A DNA stretch of 35,998 nt from Bacteroidia bacterium (GTDB taxonomy: Bacteria > Bacteroidota > Bacteroidia > Cytophagales > Cyclobacteriaceae), in NCBI GenBank assembly GCA_016650355.1, contig JAENVX010000213.1, positions 1 through 35,998 on the forward strand. The letters run 5' to 3'. Positions 16,976 to 25,280 of the stretch are shown here, one piece after another (the stretch's first letter is position 1; the number at the start of each line of letters is the position of its first letter). The position numbers and the translations under genes were made by a program. Below the pieces are notes generated by a model. The model worked only from the letters and a program-made list of their open reading frames with translations, did no database searches and was not told where the DNA came from.

Positions 16976-18424
16976 CTATACCGTGATTGGCGCAGGTTTA
17001 TTCAAGTTTATTAAAAGTTTCGAAAATTGAAGAAGCTTTGATTCTTCAAAATCGTTTGTGATCACCTGTATTCCTATTGGTAATCCATTATCATCGGTTC
17101 CGCAAGGAATAGAAATCCCTGGCACACCAGCTACATTAGCTTGAACGGAAAATAGATCAGCCAAGTACATTTCTACGGGGTTATCGGTATGCTCTCCTAT
17201 CTTAAAGGCGGTAGTAGGTGTGGTGGGCATCAGGATAAAATCATATTTCTCCAAAAGCGCTTTTGTTTTATCCCTTATGATCCTCCTCACTTTTTGAGCT
17301 TTGCTATAGTAGGCATCATAATAGTTGGCACTTAAAACGAACGTGCCTAGCAAAATTCTACGCTGCACTTCTTTTCCAAAAGCTTCTGATCTTGTTTTCT
17401 TGTAAAGTGATTCAAGGTCATGTGTGCTGGAACTTCGAAAGCCATACCTAACACCGTCATAGCGTGATAAATTCGAACTTGCTTCTGCAGTTGAGAGTAC
17501 ATAATAAGTAGGAAGAATATAGTCCATCAACGGAAATTCAATTGCTTCAACCGTGTGACCCTCCGTTGTCAAGGCATTAATTTTCTTAGTAATGTTTTCC
17601 CGGATTTCACGTTGCAATGCTAGTGATTCAATCTCCTTCACATAGGCGACTTTATATTTTTTCTTTTCGGAAGTGATAAGTTCTTGCGAATAGGAAGGAA
17701 CTGCTTTTTGTGACACGGTGCTGTCATACTCATCGGCACCGGCAATTACCTCCAGCACTAATGCGATATCATCTACATTTTTAGAAAAAATACCAATGCT
17801 ATCAAACGAGGATCCAAAAGCAATCAATCCATGACGTGAAATGCGTGAGTAAGTAGGCTTCAACCCAACGATTCCGCAAAAAGCTGCGGGTTGCCTGACG
17901 GAGCCGCCAGTATCAGATCCCAATGAAACTTGGCACATGTCGGTCATCACAGCAACTGCCGACCCTCCTGAAGAACCACCTGGAACGCGAGTTATATCAA
18001 CCTCATTTAAAACAGGTCCGAAAGCGGAGTTCTCATTAGATGAGCCCATTGCAAATTCATCGCAGTTTTGCCTTCCTATAATAATAGCATCTTCATTTAG
18101 CAAACGCTGAACAGCAGTGCCATTGAATTGAGAAACAAATCCATCTAGAATTTTGCTACTCGCTTGTAGCGGATGATCCTTATAACAAAGAACATCCTTT
18201 ATGCCTACAACAAGTCCGGCTAGTTTGCCGGCAGTTCCACCTTTGATTTTTTGATCTATTTCTCTGGCTCGGGTAATCGCCTCATTTCCGTAGACACTCA
18301 GGAACGCATTGAGATGCTTTTTCTTCTGGATTTGAGAGAGATGAAAATTAACCCTCTCCACGCAGGAAAGGGTTCCATTCTTAAGATCGTGTTGGATTTT
18401 ATGAAAACTTGAGTACGTCTTCAA
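16976..18424 (-). CDS. gatA: Glutamyl-tRNA(Gln) / aspartyl-tRNA(Asn) amidotransferase subunit A
   Basis: GatA is the glutaminase subunit of GatCAB and supplies ammonia to convert misacylated Glu-tRNA(Gln) or Asp-tRNA(Asn). The 482-residue length is normal. The amidase catalytic triad is present at the expected spacing: K76 in VVGIKDV, S151 in PGGSSGGSAVAV and the nucleophile S175 in GSDTGGSVRQPA. These spacings (75 and 24 residues) are the same as in the Staphylococcus aureus enzyme as I remember it. It begins 3 bases after the tatA stop and ends 11 bases before the lytic transglycosylase. gatB and gatC are not in the window, so the complex is encoded at dispersed loci. Such scattering is common in this phylum. 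Confidence 0.96.
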   Translation of the reverse strand: MKTYSSFHKIQHDLKNGTLSCVERVNFHLSQIQKKKHLNAFLSVYGNEAITRAREIDQKIKGGTAGKLAGLVVGIKDVLCYKDHPLQASSKILDGFVSQFNGTAVQRLLNEDAIIIGRQNCDEFAMGSSNENSAFGPVLNEVDITRVPGGSSGGSAVAVMTDMCQVSLGSDTGGSVRQPAAFCGIVGLKPTYSRISRHGLIAFGSSFDSIGIFSKNVDDIALVLEVIAGADEYDSTVSQKAVPSYSQELITSEKKKYKVAYVKEIESLALQREIRENITKKINALTTEGHTVEAIEFPLMDYILPTYYVLSTAEASSNLSRYDGVRYGFRSSSTHDLESLYKKTRSEAFGKEVQRRILLGTFVLSANYYDAYYSKAQKVRRIIRDKTKALLEKYDFILMPTTPTTAFKIGEHTDNPVEMYLADLFSVQANVAGVPGISIPCGTDDNGLPIGIQVITNDFEESKLLQFSKLLINLNKPAPITV

Positions 18425-18427
18425 CGC

Positions 18428-18640
18428 TTATTTTACGTCATCAATCTTCGGGACTTCCTTTCCAGCATCGTCCACCTCTTTTTTAACATCTTTAACTGCA
18501 TCCTTAAATTCGCGGATACCTTTCCCAAGGCCTTTTGCAAATTCAGGTATTTTCTTTGCGCCAAAGAAAACTAGAACAAACAGTCCGATGATAACCCACT
18601 CGCCCATGCCGGGCATTCCAAACAAAAGTATTGCGTTCAT
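18428..18640 (-). CDS. tatA: Twin-arginine translocase subunit TatA/TatE
   Basis: TatA oligomerises to form the pore through which folded proteins with twin-arginine signals cross the inner membrane. The 70-residue protein has the standard plan: a short N-terminal transmembrane helix (about 12-27, GEWVIIGLFVLVFFG), the conserved FG at 26-27, an amphipathic helix (AKKIPEFAKGLGKGIREFK) and a charged tail. No tatC or tatB lies nearby. It heads the tight tatA-gatA-lytic transglycosylase unit. The 120-base spacer to the EnvC-like gene upstream contains a small hairpin (AAGATA / TATCTT at 18662-18679), whose role is unknown. Confidence 0.95.
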   Translation of the reverse strand: MNAILLFGMPGMGEWVIIGLFVLVFFGAKKIPEFAKGLGKGIREFKDAVKDVKKEVDDAGKEVPKIDDVK

Positions 18641-18760
18641 AGCGTTAGAAATTAGAAGGTAAAGATAGGAATTTATCTTAAAAGCAAGAAGAGAATAGTC
18701 AACCGTTCACAATCAAAAATGCCACCTGTATGTAATTTTGCCCGTTTGTGGTTAGAAACG

Positions 18761-19984
18761 CTATTCCTTTAGCCAGGCTTGCGGATCAAGCGCGAGAGTG
18801 CTCTTGCGTATTTGAAATCGCAATTCTGAAATACCATCACCGTTAACAGAAATTTTTCCTATTTCCTGATTAGTGCTCACTCTTTGGCCTTGCTTCACGA
18901 AGACTTCTTTTAAGCCGGAATAAACTGTAAAGTATTCTCCGTGGCTGATGATCACTGAACTTCCGATTGAAGGAATGAATGCCACTCTTCGCACTTCACC
19001 TTGAAAAATGGATTTAACTTTTTCATCTTGCTTGGTTTGAATATTAATTCCGTCATTTTGCAGTTGAATACCCTTTAAAACAGGATGATTTTGTCGTCCA
19101 AACCGTTGAGACACAAAACCAGGGGCTGGCCAAAGAAATTTTGCTTTATTTTCTTCGAACGAAGACGATAATGCAACAGCAGCCTCCGTAGCTTTGGATG
19201 CATTAGCCGTCTTTTTTTCTTTGGCCTCTCTTGCTTCGCGTGCGGCACGCTCTAATTCTTCTTTGATAATGTCGTTGATTAATTTATCAAGTTGGGCCAC
19301 CGATTTCTTAGTGACCTCCAAATCTTTCTTCAATCTCTTTTCTTCTTTCACTAATGACTGCAGTACTGCCTTTTGTTTTCCCTTGAGATCACTGAGGTTG
19401 TCATTCTCCGTAACCTCGTCCCTCAGTAAAGTATTTTTTTCCGTTTTGATTATTTCTGTTTGGCGTACCTGACTGCTCAAAAGTTTTTGTACGCGGCCAA
19501 TGACCTCAGCTTGCTCTTGTCTCACAGCTCCGTACTGTTCCATATACTTCAAACGCATCAGCATTTGCTCAAAGGATTCAGCTGAAAAAAGAAAAGTAAG
19601 TTTGGTTACTTTTCCGCTTGCTTTTTGAGCCGAGAAGAGCATTGCAGCATACTCTTCTTTTAATTTGGCGAGATCTTGTTCAAGTGCAGAAATAATATCG
19701 TTATTTTCATTGATATCTTCTTCCAGCAGGCTGATCTCACTTTTTATGGATGCAATAAGATTCTCTTGATCGCTGATGCGCTGATTAAGGGCGGTTAATT
19801 CACCAACTGAATTCTTTTTTTGCTTAGCAGTTTCGGTAAGAATTTTTTCCGTTTGCTTTATCTTCTCAATGTTCTTCTGTTTTTCTTTTTGGAGCTGATT
19901 CTTATTTCGTTGGGCAGAACTTCCAAAAGACACTAAAATGAAGAGAAAGATAAATCCAAATAATATGCGCTTATCTGCGTTCAT
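18761..19984 (-). CDS. EnvC-like murein hydrolase activator (degenerate M23/LytM domain)
   Basis: The 407-residue protein has a signal peptide (ending near SSAQ, residue 25), a long coiled coil (about 28-260, for example KEKQKNIEKIKQTEKILTE) and a C-terminal LytM domain (about 283-407, starting FLWPAPGFVSQRFG). In catalytic LytM domains zinc is held by H-x(3)-D and H-x-H. Here the first motif reads N310-D-G-I-N314 and the second E387-L-R389, so all ligands are missing; only H348 (ISHG) remains. This is the state of E. coli EnvC, which activates amidases instead of cutting peptidoglycan. An analogous role at the division septum is inferred; the partner amidase is not in the window. The start overlaps the DUF4292 gene by 14 bases. 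Confidence 0.92.
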   Translation of the reverse strand: MNADKRILFGFIFLFILVSFGSSAQRNKNQLQKEKQKNIEKIKQTEKILTETAKQKKNSVGELTALNQRISDQENLIASIKSEISLLEEDINENNDIISALEQDLAKLKEEYAAMLFSAQKASGKVTKLTFLFSAESFEQMLMRLKYMEQYGAVRQEQAEVIGRVQKLLSSQVRQTEIIKTEKNTLLRDEVTENDNLSDLKGKQKAVLQSLVKEEKRLKKDLEVTKKSVAQLDKLINDIIKEELERAAREAREAKEKKTANASKATEAAVALSSSFEENKAKFLWPAPGFVSQRFGRQNHPVLKGIQLQNDGINIQTKQDEKVKSIFQGEVRRVAFIPSIGSSVIISHGEYFTVYSGLKEVFVKQGQRVSTNQEIGKISVNGDGISELRFQIRKSTLALDPQAWLKE

Positions 19985-20720
19985 ATTTCCGTGGAATATT
20001 GAATGGGAACCTTAGTTCACGGTCACCCACTTCAGCTTTGGTATATTCAAAGGTAATGGTGTTACTTAAGATCCCAGCTGCGGTTTTATAAAACAAGTTG
20101 ATTACCCCATTATACGGAAATATCTTTTGCCCGACTTGTTGAAAATTGCTGTAGTTAAGAGTTAACGAGTTATTCGAGTTTGATTCGGTCATCTCTACTT
20201 TTTCAACTTTGGTGCTTGCGGCATTTATATAGCTTTTTATTGATACTGGTCCTCGGGTTTGTTGTAAGATATTGAAACTGGGATCCTCCAAAATAATGTC
20301 GCTAGCTTGGCGCGATACAACCGGGTTTCCTAAAAAAGCAGCTTGTATGATATCATAATTGATTGTGAACTTAAAGCGATCGGACAATTCCGTATAAGTG
20401 AATACATAAAACTCTTTGTCCACTGTACTTACGATCACAATTGAATCTTTATTTATCAAAACTTTGCCGCCCTGAACGCCCACCACTGAGAAGTTCATCC
20501 AGATAATACTGTCTTTGCGAACCCGTATAGTTGATCGTACGTCTCGTTCCTTCTTATTGTCCCTGAAATTAACGCGTGCTTTTCCATGAAAGTATTCAAA
20601 ATCAATTTCCTCAATATTTACCGTCTTTGGCTCAATGGTTAATAGTGGTACTGCTTTTTTGGTACAGGCTTGCAACACAAGACTTACCAGGATCAAATAA
20701 AGTAAAGCCTTCTTCTGCAT
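19971..20720 (-). CDS. DUF4292 family lipoprotein
   Basis: This is a 249-residue lipoprotein with signal MQKKALLYLILVSLVLQAC and the lipid-modified cysteine at C19. The rest resembles DUF4292, a Bacteroidota family whose fold is related to LolA/LolB-like lipoprotein carriers: alternating beta strands such as RVNFRDNKKERDVRSTIRVR, DSIIWMNFSVVGVQGGKVLI and FEYTKAEVGDRELRFPFNIP. The phrase about a LolB-like fold is a family-level expectation that the sequence alone does not prove. It overlaps the EnvC-like gene by 14 bases, so the pair is very likely translated from one message. A direct repeat and a candidate -7 element lie upstream. The location suggests an envelope function, possibly in outer-membrane lipoprotein or lipid handling. 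Confidence 0.88.
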   Translation of the reverse strand: MQKKALLYLILVSLVLQACTKKAVPLLTIEPKTVNIEEIDFEYFHGKARVNFRDNKKERDVRSTIRVRKDSIIWMNFSVVGVQGGKVLINKDSIVIVSTVDKEFYVFTYTELSDRFKFTINYDIIQAAFLGNPVVSRQASDIILEDPSFNILQQTRGPVSIKSYINAASTKVEKVEMTESNSNNSLTLNYSNFQQVGQKIFPYNGVINLFYKTAAGILSNTITFEYTKAEVGDRELRFPFNIPRKYERR

Positions 20721-20728
20721 GTTAATCT

Positions 20729-20752
20729 GTCTAGGTTTGGAGTCTAGGTTTG
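20729..20752. repeat. 11-bp direct repeat, period 13, upstream of the DUF4292 gene
   Basis: GTCTAGGTTTG occurs at 20729-20739 and again at 20742-20752, with two bases between copies, starting 9 bases before the DUF4292 ATG. Each copy contains TAGGTTTG, a match to the -7 element, but on the plus strand, which is antisense to both neighbouring genes. Confidence 0.6.
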
Positions 20753-20772
20753 TTTTAACGCTTAGGGTTGGC

Positions 20773-20803
20773 CAAAAATAAGGAATACCATCCGATGCAC
20801 GAA
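20773..20803 (-). promoter_or_regulatory. Candidate promoter for DUF4292-envC pair
   Basis: On the minus strand TATTTTTG (20773-20780) matches TAnnTTTG exactly. TTC lies at the -33 position (20801-20803, spacing 20). The same TTC plus TATTTTTG arrangement is seen upstream of gcvH. The leader to the ATG would be about 45 bases and would include the direct repeat. Confidence 0.4.
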
Positions 20804-20881
20804 TTAATTGAGGAATAATTGTGATGGGGGGAATCCTTGGTTTTCCTAAGAGTTTGTGGCGTTGGGAGTATGTATTAGCGT

Positions 20882-22651
20882 TTAGTATAACCTTTTATTG
20901 GCAATCTTCTTATCAATCAATTCATTTCCACGATCCATTGATTTCGATTTCTGCCACTGTACAACGGCTTCATCAATGTCTCCCAGCTTAAAAAGAATAT
21001 CGCCATAGTGCTCGAAATGTGTCGCGCTTACACCTCCAGCTTCAATAGCCCTCTCAATATATTTTCTGGCTTCTTTGTATTTTTCACGCATGAATAATAC
21101 CCACGCATGGGTATCCAGATAAGCTGAATTTCTTGGGTTATTTTTTACTAATTGCGTAGACATCTTTTCGGCTTTTTCTAAATGGTCTCTGCGTAACGCC
21201 AGATAGTAGCTATAGTTGTTCAATACAAAATCATTGTTAGGATTAAATGCCAGGGCTTCATCGTATGCAGCATTCGATTTTGCATATTCTTTTATTCCAT
21301 TGTAGGCATCTCCCAACAAGCTATTTATTTCACTAACAAGCCCTGGATTACTGGTGGATAGTTTTTTGGCTTGTTCCAAAGAAGTAGTGGCTTCACGATA
21401 ATTCTTTTTGCGCATATTTCCATATCCATTGAAATAATGCAATAGGGATTGATTGGGAAACAATTCGAGGCCTTGCTCGGAATAGAATATGAGGCTGTCA
21501 AATTGATTTAGTTGCGACTCGAGAAAAAGTAAATTCTGCCATGCTTCAAAACTGGTAGAGCCAAGTTGAACGGCTTTCAAATATTCTCTCAAAGCCTCTT
21601 GAGTTTTGTCGAGGATTAAATACAGATCACCTCCAATGATGTGTACATTGGGCTCGTCTGGATGAGTCGTATTTAACTTTAAAAAAAGCTCCTGTGCAAA
21701 TGCTTTCGTGTCGTTGTCCTCAATTTTTTTTTCTTTTTGCTGGTGTAGGGCGGTGGTATAAGTTCCGAGCATTAATATTTTACTGCTAACATCAACCGAT
21801 GGATCTTCGAATACAGTGTTTATAAATTCACGCGCCTTTTGTTCCTGCCCATTGGCACGATAAAGACCTGCCAGCAACATCTTAGCACTTCCAGCATCTG
21901 GATGACCTTCTATAAATTTTTCGAGATACGTGATACTACGAGCACCTTGGTTATTTTGTGAAAGGGTTTCCACAAATCCAAGGACATAATTTTCTTCGTC
22001 AGGGTATGTGTTCAACAGTTTTTCTCCTTCAGCGATGGCCTCTTCAATTTTGCCTTGTTGAAGAAAAATTTTTTGCTTCTGCAGAGAAGAGATCTCATTA
22101 ATACCCAAAATACTCTCCGCGCTATTGTAGACCTTAACAGCTTCATTCGGTTTTTTATCGTATTGATAAAGTGCTGCTAGTTCATAGAGGTATTCTTCAG
22201 TGCCGTCTACCTCTTCCATCATGGATTCAAGTGCTTTCTCTGCTTTCTCAAAATTGTTAAGGTTCGAATAAATATTGGAAGCGAGTATATAAAAGTATTT
22301 ATTCTTCTTATCAAACTTTATGGCGCTTTCTATGCTTATCGATGCTTTTAAAAGGTCTTCTTGTTTATTACTCTTTATGAGAACCTCCGCGATTTTATAA
22401 TGAACAGTTCCATTTTCCGGATTTAATTCTACCACCCTTTGAAAATACAATAGGGCTTTCGTGTAATCCTCCAGGATAAAATATTTCTGACCCTCGGTAA
22501 AGAAGAATTCAGCTTCGCGTAGGCGTGCGTCAGAAAGCTTAATATCACTCTGTTTCTTATTTTTTTTATCACGCTGGGCAAGCGAAGGTGGCACAATCAC
22601 CAACGAGGCAAATAGGATTGAATAAAAAAATATACTTTTTCTGATAATCAA
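20882..22651 (-). CDS. Tetratricopeptide repeat protein, exported
   Basis: The 589-residue protein has a signal peptide (MIIRKSIFFYSILFASLVIV, then PPSLAQ) and many TPR helices through most of its length. Clear repeats include AEFFFTEGQKYFILEDYTKA (about 47-66), a series near VNHIIGGDLYLILDKTQEAL in the middle, and SAYLDTHAWVLFMREKYKEA near the end. TPRs form a superhelix that binds other proteins; the partner is unknown. The ATG overlaps the stop of the nucleotidyltransferase gene (ATGA), which points to translational coupling. It is followed at 161 bases by the DUF4292-envC pair. The order nucleotidyltransferase - TPR - DUF4292 - EnvC is one I recall from other Bacteroidota, and a role in envelope biogenesis is inferred. 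Confidence 0.9.
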   Translation of the reverse strand: MIIRKSIFFYSILFASLVIVPPSLAQRDKKNKKQSDIKLSDARLREAEFFFTEGQKYFILEDYTKALLYFQRVVELNPENGTVHYKIAEVLIKSNKQEDLLKASISIESAIKFDKKNKYFYILASNIYSNLNNFEKAEKALESMMEEVDGTEEYLYELAALYQYDKKPNEAVKVYNSAESILGINEISSLQKQKIFLQQGKIEEAIAEGEKLLNTYPDEENYVLGFVETLSQNNQGARSITYLEKFIEGHPDAGSAKMLLAGLYRANGQEQKAREFINTVFEDPSVDVSSKILMLGTYTTALHQQKEKKIEDNDTKAFAQELFLKLNTTHPDEPNVHIIGGDLYLILDKTQEALREYLKAVQLGSTSFEAWQNLLFLESQLNQFDSLIFYSEQGLELFPNQSLLHYFNGYGNMRKKNYREATTSLEQAKKLSTSNPGLVSEINSLLGDAYNGIKEYAKSNAAYDEALAFNPNNDFVLNNYSYYLALRRDHLEKAEKMSTQLVKNNPRNSAYLDTHAWVLFMREKYKEARKYIERAIEAGGVSATHFEHYGDILFKLGDIDEAVVQWQKSKSMDRGNELIDKKIANKRLY

Positions 22652-23652
22652 CTTGATGTGCTATAATCTCCGAGGCTTAGATCTTCGGATTTGCCTTTAA
22701 AATTAACGAAATTTCCTAACAAGCTGTTGTGTAAAATAGCGTTGCTTATTGAACAATTTCTCTGAATTATTGAATTTGATACGCGGGAGTCACGTATGTT
22801 GGTATATCCGCCAATGGATGCGTGTGGCCCGATGATGGAGTTCTCAATAACAGCTTCCTCTCCAATAAACACAGGAGGAATAATAACAGAATTGATTAAT
22901 TTGGCCTTTGAAGAGATTAGTGGTTGATCTTTAATGAATTCCAAATACCTTTGGTTGGTTTGAATAACAGCCTCTTTGTTGCCACAATCCAGCCACTCCT
23001 TTACCTGCCCCGGAATAAAGACCGCACCATTCTTTTTCATGTTCTCCAAAGCTGAAGTCAATTGAAATTCACCTTTTTCTTTGATGTTGTTGTCAATCAG
23101 ATATTGCATTTCATCGCGAAGTGCTTCTCCTTTCTTGAAAAAGTAGATACCAATTATGGCCAGGTCTGAAACAAATGTGGAAGGCTTCTCAATTAACTCA
23201 ACGATCTCTCCTCGCTCGTTCAATTTTACTACACCAAACTGAGACGGGTTATCCACCTTTTGCACCCAAATAGTTCCATCCCTTGACGTGTCCAATTTAA
23301 AATCAGCTTTGAAAAGGGTGTCAGCGAAAGCAACAATTACTTTCCCATTAAATAGTTCTTTTGCAAAAAGCAAAGCATGAGAAATACCGAGGGCTTGTTC
23401 CTGATAATAAATTTTTCCTTCAGCGCCCACCGCTTTTGCCACGGCCTTCAAATCATCTTCTACTTGTTTGCCAAAATTGGGGTGGACGATAAAGCCAATG
23501 CGCTTGATTTTTTCAGGACTGACTTTGGCAATATCTTCTACCAGGCGATGTACCATGGGCTTGCCTGCAATTGGAATCAAAGGTTTTGCTGTGGTGAGTG
23601 TATGTGGCCGAAGGCGCTTGCCCAAGCCAGCCATGGGTATAATGATATTCAT
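22648..23652 (-). CDS. Sugar-phosphate nucleotidyltransferase with left-handed beta-helix tail
   Basis: The 334-residue protein starts with the nucleotidyltransferase signature AGLGKRLRP (residues 8-16) and the sugar-phosphate lysine K23 in TTAKPLIPIAGKPM. Further family marks are VAFADTLF (acidic metal-binding aspartate) and WLDCGNKEAV near residue 220. The C-terminal part (about 255-320) has hexapeptide-type repeats (IIPPVFIGEEAVIENSIIGP, then SIGGYTNIRDSRVSN), which form a left-handed beta-helix. The enzyme would make an NDP-sugar for an envelope glycan. Glucose-1-phosphate thymidylyltransferase, UTP-type or mannose-1-phosphate guanylyltransferase activity cannot be separated by eye. It lies 53 bases after the flippase gene and overlaps the TPR gene by 4 bases, so the three are probably co-expressed. 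Confidence 0.92.
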   Translation of the reverse strand: MNIIIPMAGLGKRLRPHTLTTAKPLIPIAGKPMVHRLVEDIAKVSPEKIKRIGFIVHPNFGKQVEDDLKAVAKAVGAEGKIYYQEQALGISHALLFAKELFNGKVIVAFADTLFKADFKLDTSRDGTIWVQKVDNPSQFGVVKLNERGEIVELIEKPSTFVSDLAIIGIYFFKKGEALRDEMQYLIDNNIKEKGEFQLTSALENMKKNGAVFIPGQVKEWLDCGNKEAVIQTNQRYLEFIKDQPLISSKAKLINSVIIPPVFIGEEAVIENSIIGPHASIGGYTNIRDSRVSNSIIQRNCSISNAILHNSLLGNFVNFKGKSEDLSLGDYSTSS

Positions 23653-23705
23653 TTCAAAAAGTGGTTAATTTAAAATTCTATTACTAAGTCTTTGGGTAAC
23701 ACCAA

Positions 23706-25145
23706 TCATTTTTCTTGACTTAAATTTTTTCTTTCAACTAAATAGGCTACACCTATAAATACCGCAATGAAAAGTATATGAAGTGCAGTTGCCAATATTT
23801 GATCGGTAAACTCTATTCTGTTGATTGAATAGATTAATGCTATTGCACTGAAAAGATATACCAGGCTCGGAATGAATTTGTAAGGAACGGGATAGAATTT
23901 TTGGCCAATGGCATAGCAGGCTACAGTCATACTGAGGTAACACGCGAGTGCTGCCCATGCACTACCCATGTAGCCGAATATTGGGATGAGTAAAAAATTT
24001 GCAACAACTGTGATGATAGCCCCCCCTACGGTGATCCAGGTTCCAAAATAAGTTTTGTCCGTGAGCTTGAACCAAACACTAAAATTATAATATACACCTA
24101 GGAATAAATAGGCAACTAATAGAATAGGTACGATTGACAGACCAACCCAAAAATCTTCTCCGATAAGATGTTTTAGAATATCAAGGTTAATGCTGATACC
24201 TAATAAAACAATACAGCAAGTAATGATGAAGTAGTGATTTATTTTTGCGAAGAGCAATGGAGAATTTTTGCCTATGGCATTTGAGAAAAAGAATGGCTCG
24301 GCTGCATAGCGAAATGCCTGTATGCCCAGATTCATGAGTACTGCGAATTTGTAACAAGCGCCAAAAACACCGAGCGCATCTTTCTTAGAAAGACCTGTGT
24401 AAAAATTATCCGGTAACCACCACTCTAAAGTAAGTCGTGAGAACATTTCATTGGTCATGCCTGCTACGCCAGTGAGCATAACGGGATAAGCATAGCGTAG
24501 CATTACAGGTGTAATCTCTTTGTCGTAAGAGGGCCTCCAACTCAACAAGGTTCTCAAAAAGAATAGAATGAAAAATGAATTGGCAATCAGGTTGGCAAGA
24601 AATACATAACCAACGTTGATTGTGGGATCATACTTAATTTTCAAAAAATAGTAATTGAGAATCAGCAGGATAAGAACACTTATAATCTTTGCCGATGCAA
24701 ACTGTAAGGCTTTCTTTTCTAATCGGAGTTTAGCAAATGGAATGGCAACAGCAGCATCCGTCAGCATGACCAACGTAAGCCATGTAATAAACTCAGGGTG
24801 CTGTGCCACTCCCAATGAGGAAGCAATTGGCGAAGAAAATAGAATGAACAAAACAGAAAGGGGTACGCTGATCAGAAGCACGCTTGTATGTGCGAGATTA
24901 AAAATTCTCTTTGTATTGGAACTGGGATTGGAGGCAAAACGAAAAAAGGCAGTCTCCATGCCAAACATAAAAACAATATTTACAAAGGCAACATACGCGT
25001 AAAGTTCTGTTACTGTTCCGTATTCTGCTCGAGTGAAGACATCAATAGTGTGAAGGGGGACGAGTAAGAAGTTCAACATCCTAGGGAGAATGCTACCTAT
25101 ACCGTAAAGAACCGTTTCGCCTGCTAGTTGTTTGAGTTTAGACAT
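23706..25145 (-). CDS. Wzx-like polysaccharide/oligosaccharide flippase (MOP superfamily)
   Basis: This 479-residue protein is an integral membrane protein with about 12-14 hydrophobic helices spread over its full length, for example LILLILNYYFLKIKY and LVYLFSAIALIYSINRI. The start MSKLKQLAGETVLYGIGSIL followed by PRMLNFLLVPLHTIDVFTRA is typical of Wzx/RfbX-like flippases, which move lipid-linked glycans across the inner membrane. The glycan is unknown. It heads the minus-strand flippase-nucleotidyltransferase-TPR unit, has a candidate promoter upstream and a C-terminus ending ERKNLSQEK. Its association with the nucleotidyltransferase supports a role in surface polysaccharide or glycoprotein glycan export. 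No glycosyltransferase genes are adjacent, which makes a conventional O-antigen cluster unlikely. Confidence 0.92.
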   Translation of the reverse strand: MSKLKQLAGETVLYGIGSILPRMLNFLLVPLHTIDVFTRAEYGTVTELYAYVAFVNIVFMFGMETAFFRFASNPSSNTKRIFNLAHTSVLLISVPLSVLFILFSSPIASSLGVAQHPEFITWLTLVMLTDAAVAIPFAKLRLEKKALQFASAKIISVLILLILNYYFLKIKYDPTINVGYVFLANLIANSFFILFFLRTLLSWRPSYDKEITPVMLRYAYPVMLTGVAGMTNEMFSRLTLEWWLPDNFYTGLSKKDALGVFGACYKFAVLMNLGIQAFRYAAEPFFFSNAIGKNSPLLFAKINHYFIITCCIVLLGISINLDILKHLIGEDFWVGLSIVPILLVAYLFLGVYYNFSVWFKLTDKTYFGTWITVGGAIITVVANFLLIPIFGYMGSAWAALACYLSMTVACYAIGQKFYPVPYKFIPSLVYLFSAIALIYSINRIEFTDQILATALHILFIAVFIGVAYLVERKNLSQEK

Positions 25146-25184
25146 TCACGACAATGGAGATATTTCAATATGGAGTAATGCAAT

Positions 25185-25216
25185 CAAAGTTGGTATTTTC
25201 AAGGATGAGGAGCAAA
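25185..25216 (-). promoter_or_regulatory. Candidate promoter for the flippase operon
   Basis: On the minus strand a TTTG (25213-25216) is followed after 20 bases by CAACTTTG (25185-25192), which fits the Bacteroidota promoter in spacing and in five of six constrained -7 positions. The -7 element ends 40 bases before the ATG at 25145. Confidence 0.4.
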
Positions 25217-25280
25217 TTAGATCACTGTCAGTCTAAATTCCAATCTTAGAGGATGCAACAACTAGTAAAAGCATATTTTA

